A DNA stretch of 10,824 bases from Desulfobacteraceae bacterium (GTDB lineage Bacteria > Desulfobacterota > Desulfobacteria > Desulfobacterales > DAOWNP01). Position 1 is the stretch's first letter; every line of letters starts with the position of its first letter. The notes beneath the pieces are model-generated. The model ran no database searches. It was not told where the DNA came from and was given only the letters and a program-made list of their open reading frames with translations. Where the stretch lies: contig DAOWNP010000051.1 of NCBI GenBank assembly GCA_030642545.1, positions 1 through 10,824 on the forward strand, read 5' to 3'. Positions 7,132-10,824 of the stretch are shown in pieces. The translations under genes were made by a program, and so were the position numbers.

Positions 7132-7602
7132 ATGCAGGATATCAGTTATAATAAACGATTTGAATATAATTGGGATGTTCCTTTTAAAGTAACATTGGGA
7201 GAATCTTATTTTAGATTTTTAGACGGTCTTAAAAACAAAAAAATATTAGGGAATATTTGCCCAAAATGCAATGGCCTTCATGTACCTGCAAGACCTTTTT
7301 GCGATAAATGTCTCGTAGAAATTACAAAATGGTACGAAACAAGTGGTATTGTGACTATTGAATCATTTAGTGTTACATATGTAAAATTTTTAGGACTTCC
7401 AGATCCCCCACATATAACAGGAATTGTCAGGGCTGAAAATGCTGTCACATCTTTTCTTCATCAAATAGGAGGAATTCCTTATGATGAACCCAAAGAGCTT
7501 GATGAGAAAACAAAAATTGGAATGAAATTAAAACCTGTTTGGGCAGAAAAAAGAATAGGTGATATTCAGGATATCCTTTATTTTACACCTGTTGATGCTT
7601 AA
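7132..7602 (+). CDS. DUF35 OB-fold protein 2 with intact zinc ribbon
   Basis: A 156-residue DUF35 family protein. The ribbon has all four ligands, Cys43-x2-Cys46 and Cys57-x2-Cys60, around VPARPF; the OB domain follows from about residue 70 to the end (GMKLKPVWAEKR at 132-143). Family members bind a thiolase-fold partner and can shape its acyl-CoA channel; they have no known catalysis of their own. Its ribosome binding site, AAGGAGA at 7116-7122, overlaps the stop codon of DUF35 protein 1, so the two are probably translationally linked. Thiolase-like 2 starts 16 bases after its stop, suggesting that this protein pairs with thiolase-like 2. The pairing is inferred from gene order only. Confidence 0.9.
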   Translation: MQDISYNKRFEYNWDVPFKVTLGESYFRFLDGLKNKKILGNICPKCNGLHVPARPFCDKCLVEITKWYETSGIVTIESFSVTYVKFLGLPDPPHITGIVRAENAVTSFLHQIGGIPYDEPKELDEKTKIGMKLKPVWAEKRIGDIQDILYFTPVDA

Positions 7603-7618
7603 AAATGGAGACTTTTAA

Positions 7619-8785
7619 ATGGATAGAAAAGTAGCAGTTGTCGGTGTAGGCAATACAAGCTATACCAGTGCAAAACGTGAAACAAGAGAGCGTACAGAGG
7701 TAAGTGCTGATTGTATAAAAGCAGGATTTGATTTTGTTGGAAAAGGGTTATCAATGGATGATGTTGATTCCATTTTTTATGCAAGCGTAGATGCTTTTGA
7801 AGGGGTTCAACGACCGGACAGAAGTATGGATTGTCTGGGCCAAAGTCTAAATAAAGCAACTTTTTTTGTGCATACAGGAGGAACTGCAGGAGGCAGTGCT
7901 TTTAAAGAAGCCTATCATTCTGTAAAATCCGGTTTATGTGATATTGTAATTGCATTGGGAGCAAGTACAACGAGTGCAACAGTAGAAGCTCAGCAAATTT
8001 TAAACAGTGCCTCCCCTCCCTTGATTGAAAAACCATTCGGGGCAGGAGCCATCCACATGGCTGGATATTATTTAATGCGTTATAAAGCAGACTATAATAT
8101 TACAGCTGAAGATTTTGCGATGGTTGCAGCAAAAAGTCACAAGCATGCCGTAAATAATCCATATGCACATATACGAAAAGGTTTTACAGTTGAAGAGATA
8201 CTGGCATCTCCTATGGTATGTTCACCTATCCATCTTTATGAGATTTGTCCTGTATCAGCCGGTGCAACATGTGTTATTATGGCAAGTGAAGAAAAAGCAA
8301 AAGAACTTTCAGATACTCCCGTATGGATTAAGGCAATAGATAGCATTTCAAATACTTTTCTTGCAGGATACCGACCTTTTACCTCATTTTACAAACTCGA
8401 AATATTAGCAAAACGAGTTTATGAAAAAGCAGGAATTAAAAATCCATTAGAAGATATTGATTATGCAGAGCTGTTTAATCCTTTTGCCGGATTTGAACTT
8501 TTAGAATATGAGGCACTTGGTTTTTGTGATAAAGGAGATGCTCCTAAGCTTGTCCGTGATGGGATAACAGACTATGGAGGAAAACTTCCCTGTACTTTAT
8601 CCGGAGGGACATTGTGCACAAACTCAGGGATTTCAGCATCAATGAGCAGACATGCTGAAACTGTACTCCAGTTAATGGGGAAAGTTGAAGGTGGAAGACA
8701 GGTAAAAAATGCAAAAACCGGTATTGCTCATTCATGGGGAGGTAATATGGGACAGTTTCATACTCTTTGTGTTTTATCTGTATAA
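7619..8785 (+). CDS. Thiolase-like protein 2 (SCP-x/DUF35-associated type)
   Basis: A 388-residue thiolase-fold protein, paralogous to thiolase-like 1 (shared NPYAHI at 180-185, SEEKAKELSD, ALGFC at 299-303, SGGTLCTN at 328-335). The classical nucleophile segment is HTGGTAGGSAF (85-95); in an ungapped alignment Gly88 stands where Cys is expected. GHP is replaced by TNSG (334-337), so Asn335 is at the His position, and the C-terminal CxG is replaced by AHSWGG (370-375). This pattern fits DUF35-dependent thiolase-like proteins rather than acetyl-CoA acetyltransferases. Its role is probably the final C-C bond cleavage of a beta-oxidation-like route, either thiolytic with other residues, or retro-aldol as in Ltp2-type steroid aldolases. 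GGAG at 7607-7610 fits the start. The substrate is unknown. Confidence 0.86.
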   Translation: MDRKVAVVGVGNTSYTSAKRETRERTEVSADCIKAGFDFVGKGLSMDDVDSIFYASVDAFEGVQRPDRSMDCLGQSLNKATFFVHTGGTAGGSAFKEAYHSVKSGLCDIVIALGASTTSATVEAQQILNSASPPLIEKPFGAGAIHMAGYYLMRYKADYNITAEDFAMVAAKSHKHAVNNPYAHIRKGFTVEEILASPMVCSPIHLYEICPVSAGATCVIMASEEKAKELSDTPVWIKAIDSISNTFLAGYRPFTSFYKLEILAKRVYEKAGIKNPLEDIDYAELFNPFAGFELLEYEALGFCDKGDAPKLVRDGITDYGGKLPCTLSGGTLCTNSGISASMSRHAETVLQLMGKVEGGRQVKNAKTGIAHSWGGNMGQFHTLCVLSV

Positions 8786-8883
8786 AAAAATAACAAATAT
8801 GGGCTTAGCTTTAACATCTGATGGTCAATGTTATGATCAACCCATAAATATAGATCAATTTTTTTTAAAAAATTGAGGATACT
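8786..8883. other. Spacer with palindromic A/T block before the enoyl-CoA hydratase gene
   Basis: The 98-base gap holds TATGGG (8798-8803) complementary to CCCATA (8841-8846), and a near-perfect A/T palindrome bounded by CAA and TTG at 8856-8875. The hexamer GATCAA occurs at 8835-8840 and at 8853-8858. The palindrome abuts the ribosome binding site of the next gene, so it could modulate translation or mark an internal promoter or weak terminator. No function can be assigned. Confidence 0.3.
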
Positions 8884-9687
8884 ATGCGAAAATATGTTAA
8901 TTTAAAATTTGATAATGGCCTTGCTGTAATAAGAATAGACAATCCTCCTGTAAATGCTTTAAGCCAAAAAGCATGTAAAGAATTAATTGAAGTTATTAAT
9001 GAAATTGACTCTTTTGAATCACAAGATGAAACTTTTGACAAAAAAAAAATTGAAGTTGTGATTATATCTGCTGCCGATAACAATAATGTTTTTATAGCCG
9101 GAGCAGATATTAATATGTTTCTTGATTTAAAAACAAAAAAAGATGGTGAAAACATGGCAGATTTTTGCCATGGAGTAATAGATCCTATTGCAAATATAAA
9201 AGTCCCTGTTATTTGTGCTGTTAATGGTCTTGCATTAGGAGGAGGAACAGAAGTAGCACTTGCAAGTGATATCAGAGTTGCATCTGAAAATGCAAAATTA
9301 GGACTTACAGAAGTACAGTTGGGTGTAATACCAGGTGGAGGCGGAACCCAGCGTTTATCACGACTGGTTGGTCCTGGAAAAGCAAAGGACATAATTTTTA
9401 CCGGAAGAAAAGTAGGTGCTGCCGAGGCATATCAAATAGGTTTGGTAGACAGAATTGTGAAAAAAGGAGAAGCTTTTAATGAAGCTTTGAAAATAGCCGG
9501 CATGATTTTGAAAAACTCACCTGCTGCTGTAAAAAACGCTAAAATGGCTATAGATAAAGGGCTTGATCTAAGCCTTGAAAAAGGGTTGGAAATTGAAAAA
9601 AAAGCACTTGGTCTTGCTTGTGAAAGTGGCGAACAGATAGAAGGAGCCAAAGCTTTTTTAGAAAAAAGAAAACCAAAATATCTTTAA
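8884..9687 (+). CDS. Enoyl-CoA hydratase (crotonase family)
   Basis: A 267-residue crotonase-fold enzyme, normal family length, predicted to add water to a 2-enoyl-CoA in the cytoplasm. The oxyanion-hole segments are IAGADI at 71-76 and ALGGG at 117-121. Both catalytic glutamates expected of a true hydratase are present: Glu123 in GGGTE and Glu143 in GLTEVQLG; GVIPGGGGTQRL follows at 147-158. The C-terminal helices (about 195-262) are complete. GAGGAT at 8875-8880 precedes the ATG. In the operon it probably acts on the product of the acyl-CoA dehydrogenase, before the thiolase-like step. A hydrolase or isomerase activity within the same superfamily cannot be excluded, but the two Glu favour hydratase. 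No 3-hydroxyacyl-CoA dehydrogenase domain is fused to it. Confidence 0.92.
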   Translation: MRKYVNLKFDNGLAVIRIDNPPVNALSQKACKELIEVINEIDSFESQDETFDKKKIEVVIISAADNNNVFIAGADINMFLDLKTKKDGENMADFCHGVIDPIANIKVPVICAVNGLALGGGTEVALASDIRVASENAKLGLTEVQLGVIPGGGGTQRLSRLVGPGKAKDIIFTGRKVGAAEAYQIGLVDRIVKKGEAFNEALKIAGMILKNSPAAVKNAKMAIDKGLDLSLEKGLEIEKKALGLACESGEQIEGAKAFLEKRKPKYL

Positions 9688-9727
9688 AGAATTACACACT
9701 ATAACTTTTTGAGATTTATTGTAAAAT

Positions 9728-10519
9728 ATGAATAATATATCATACGTAGAATCAGACAAAAACATATCAACAGAACCTGTTTTTTTAAAAGGGGTTTTTA
9801 ATGTTAAGCTTAAACCGGGTAAACCAAAATCTGAAAATGGAGATTCTTATCTAATTAATTTAAAAAGAAAGATTTTTGCTGTGGCAGATAGCACAGAATG
9901 GGATCCTTTTGTGGCGATAAGTTTTTTAAAAGAGTTTAATTTCAAAGCAGAAGAGATATTTAGCAGTTATCCTGATATTGTTTCCATGCCTGATTCTACA
10001 GATTTTTATAAGAAATTACTTGTTGAGAGTACAAACGAAATAATTAAACAGGTTACCTACCCTTCATCATCAACTTTCACATGTATTGCATTTGTTCCTT
10101 CAGATAAAATTAAAATTGGCCTGGTTCTTCATTCAGGGGACAGCTGTTTATTTAAAGCAGATATAAAAACATGCGAGATAAAACAGATTACAGATACAAA
10201 TCTTAATCTTATTGGTCGTTTAAATAGATTATCTCAGGTTAAATTAACTGAATATGATGAAAATACAAGATTTATAATCTGTACTGATGGGATTTATGAA
10301 TTATCAAGGACAAATGGGAAAATGCCTCTTGATAAAATTTTATCATTAAATATCAAAAATACGGATTTTGATAATATCACAAATAGCCTTATTGGTGAAA
10401 AAGGTAAAAACATTGAATTTCAGGATGATACTACTTTACTTGTTGTTAATCCAAATAATCTTTCAGATGAAATTAAACCGCATATTTATATAAAGGGTGG
10501 ACCTAATTTTTTTTTATAA
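9728..10519 (+). CDS. PP2C-like (PPM family) protein phosphatase domain protein
   Basis: A soluble 263-residue protein that fits a single PP2C-type fold, which removes phosphate from Ser/Thr with two metal ions. The motifs appear in order: ENGDSYLI at 36-43 (motif with Asp39), FAVADS at 50-55 (Asp54, but the normal DGxGG glycines are replaced by STEW), SSSTFTCIA at 113-121, LHSGDS at 134-139, ICTDGIYEL at 184-191 (Asp187), and DDTTLLVV at 233-240. The acidic metal ligands therefore look present, though the second motif is divergent. No membrane segment or sensor domain is seen. The upstream region has no good ribosome binding site, so expression may be low or depend on upstream translation. 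It sits 40 bases after the hydratase gene and 46 before the dehydratase gene, inside a catabolic operon. It may control an enzyme or regulator here, or be only distantly active; both are inferences. Confidence 0.75.
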   Translation: MNNISYVESDKNISTEPVFLKGVFNVKLKPGKPKSENGDSYLINLKRKIFAVADSTEWDPFVAISFLKEFNFKAEEIFSSYPDIVSMPDSTDFYKKLLVESTNEIIKQVTYPSSSTFTCIAFVPSDKIKIGLVLHSGDSCLFKADIKTCEIKQITDTNLNLIGRLNRLSQVKLTEYDENTRFIICTDGIYELSRTNGKMPLDKILSLNIKNTDFDNITNSLIGEKGKNIEFQDDTTLLVVNPNNLSDEIKPHIYIKGGPNFFL

Positions 10520-10554
10520 ACACCCATAAAAATTCGTTTTGTAATAATTCTGGT

Positions 10555-10560
10555 AGGAGG
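10555..10560 (+). promoter_or_regulatory. Strong ribosome binding site of the MaoC/FAS1-type gene
   Basis: AGGAGG is five bases before the ATG at 10566. It is the closest match to the full Shine-Dalgarno consensus in the operon, in contrast to the weak site of the phosphatase gene just upstream, and it fixes the start of the partial gene. Confidence 0.75.
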
Positions 10561-10565
10561 TAAAA

Positions 10566-10824
10566 ATGTCAGAGGAGATAAAAAAAACTCCTGAAGAAAT
10601 TTTAATTGAAGCATGCAATATGATTGGAAAAGAGACAGCACCTGTCAAAGCTCCTTATCCTGTAGCTCATGAAACTATAAGGCGTTATTGCATGATGGTT
10701 GAAGATGAAAACCCTCTGTTTCTTGATCCGGTTTATGGGAAAAACACAAAATATGGGAAAAATCTTTATCCACCATTTGCAGCTTTTGGAATAATGAATC
10801 ATGGATCTCCAAAAATGATTGCAA
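10566..10824 (+). CDS. MaoC/FAS1-type acyl-CoA dehydratase, N-terminal part (3' partial)
   Basis: Only 86 codons are in the window; the gene runs off the right edge. The visible part matches the N-terminal hotdog domain of FAS1-type MaoC dehydratases (PF13452-like): MIGKETAPVKAPYPVAHETI (residues 19-38) followed by RRYCMMVEDENPLFLDPVYG (39-58), then TKYGKNLYPPFAAFGIMN. In this family the N-terminal hotdog lacks the catalytic Asp/His of the R-hydratase motif and pairs with a second hotdog domain or subunit, which would lie downstream. The combination with DUF35 and thiolase-like genes recalls ChsH1/ChsH2/Ltp2 side-chain degradation, where a MaoC-type hydratase feeds an aldolase. It would be a second hydratase beside the crotonase at 8884. 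The ATG is supported by the AGGAGG before it. Confidence 0.8.
   Translation, partial: MSEEIKKTPEEILIEACNMIGKETAPVKAPYPVAHETIRRYCMMVEDENPLFLDPVYGKNTKYGKNLYPPFAAFGIMNHGSPKMIA

Noticed and set aside
5424..8785. Naming the thiolase/DUF35 genes bbsA/bbsB
   Set aside because: Family resemblance exists, but there is no bbsEF-type CoA transferase or bbsCD-type SDR pair here, and the duplicated pairs differ from the bbs layout, so a gene symbol would overstate the evidence.
8865..9392. 175-codon open frame on the minus strand opposite the enoyl-CoA hydratase gene
   Set aside because: It is the antisense shadow of a well-supported crotonase gene; its translation is rich in Ser, Pro and Ile with no family motif, and no ribosome binding site precedes it.
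10048..10058. ACAGGTTACCT identical to part of the intergenic repeat at 2126-2136
   Set aside because: It is only 11 bases long, lies inside the phosphatase coding sequence and the match does not extend; probably chance.
10602..10802. Minus-strand open frame at the right edge
   Set aside because: It lies opposite the MaoC/FAS1-type gene, which has a strong ribosome binding site and clear family motifs.

Overview
The window reads as a chromosomal segment of an anaerobic, low-GC bacterium, most likely a sulfate-reducing Desulfobacterota member of the Desulfobacterales type. That placement is an inference. It rests on the PaaK-like CoA ligase, acyl-CoA dehydrogenase, DUF35 and thiolase-like gene mix, on the multi-domain hybrid sensor kinase, and on AT-rich codon use. 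No rRNA, tRNA, integrase or transposase was seen.

Layout. (1) 1-2063, + strand: the 3' part of a hybrid sensor histidine kinase whose 5' end lies before the window. It has the end of a periplasmic solute-binding domain, a membrane helix, a GAF domain, HisKA, HATPase and a receiver domain. (2) 2064-2796: about 730 bases without a gene. They hold an 11-bp inverted repeat next to the kinase stop codon, two copies of a 38-39 bp dispersed repeat, an AT-rich hairpin, and a hairpin just before the next gene. (3) 2797-10824, + strand: a collinear set of nine genes, probably one operon. In order they are acyl-CoA dehydrogenase (isovaleryl-CoA dehydrogenase-like), PaaK-like acyl/aryl-CoA ligase, thiolase-like protein 1, DUF35 zinc-ribbon/OB protein 1, DUF35 protein 2, thiolase-like protein 2, enoyl-CoA hydratase, PP2C-like phosphatase, and the start of a MaoC/FAS1-type dehydratase cut by the window end.

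How the genes may work together (inference). The ligase would activate a carboxylic acid to its CoA thioester and the dehydrogenase would put in an alpha,beta double bond. The crotonase or the MaoC-type enzyme would hydrate it, and the thiolase-like/DUF35 complexes would cleave the C-C bond. The plan resembles anaerobic beta-oxidation modules such as bbs (benzylsuccinate) and also the DUF35/Ltp2 steroid side-chain aldolase systems.

The most unusual point is the mirrored order thiolase-DUF35-DUF35-thiolase. By eye, both thiolase-like proteins lack the usual Cys nucleophile and Gly-His-Pro histidine, and one DUF35 protein has lost two of its four zinc cysteines. This suggests one active and one divergent pair, or non-Claisen (for example retro-aldol) chemistry. 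No 3-hydroxyacyl-CoA dehydrogenase is present in the window, which fits but does not prove a retro-aldol route. The substrate cannot be read from the sequence. A PP2C-like phosphatase inside such a catabolic operon is a further oddity.
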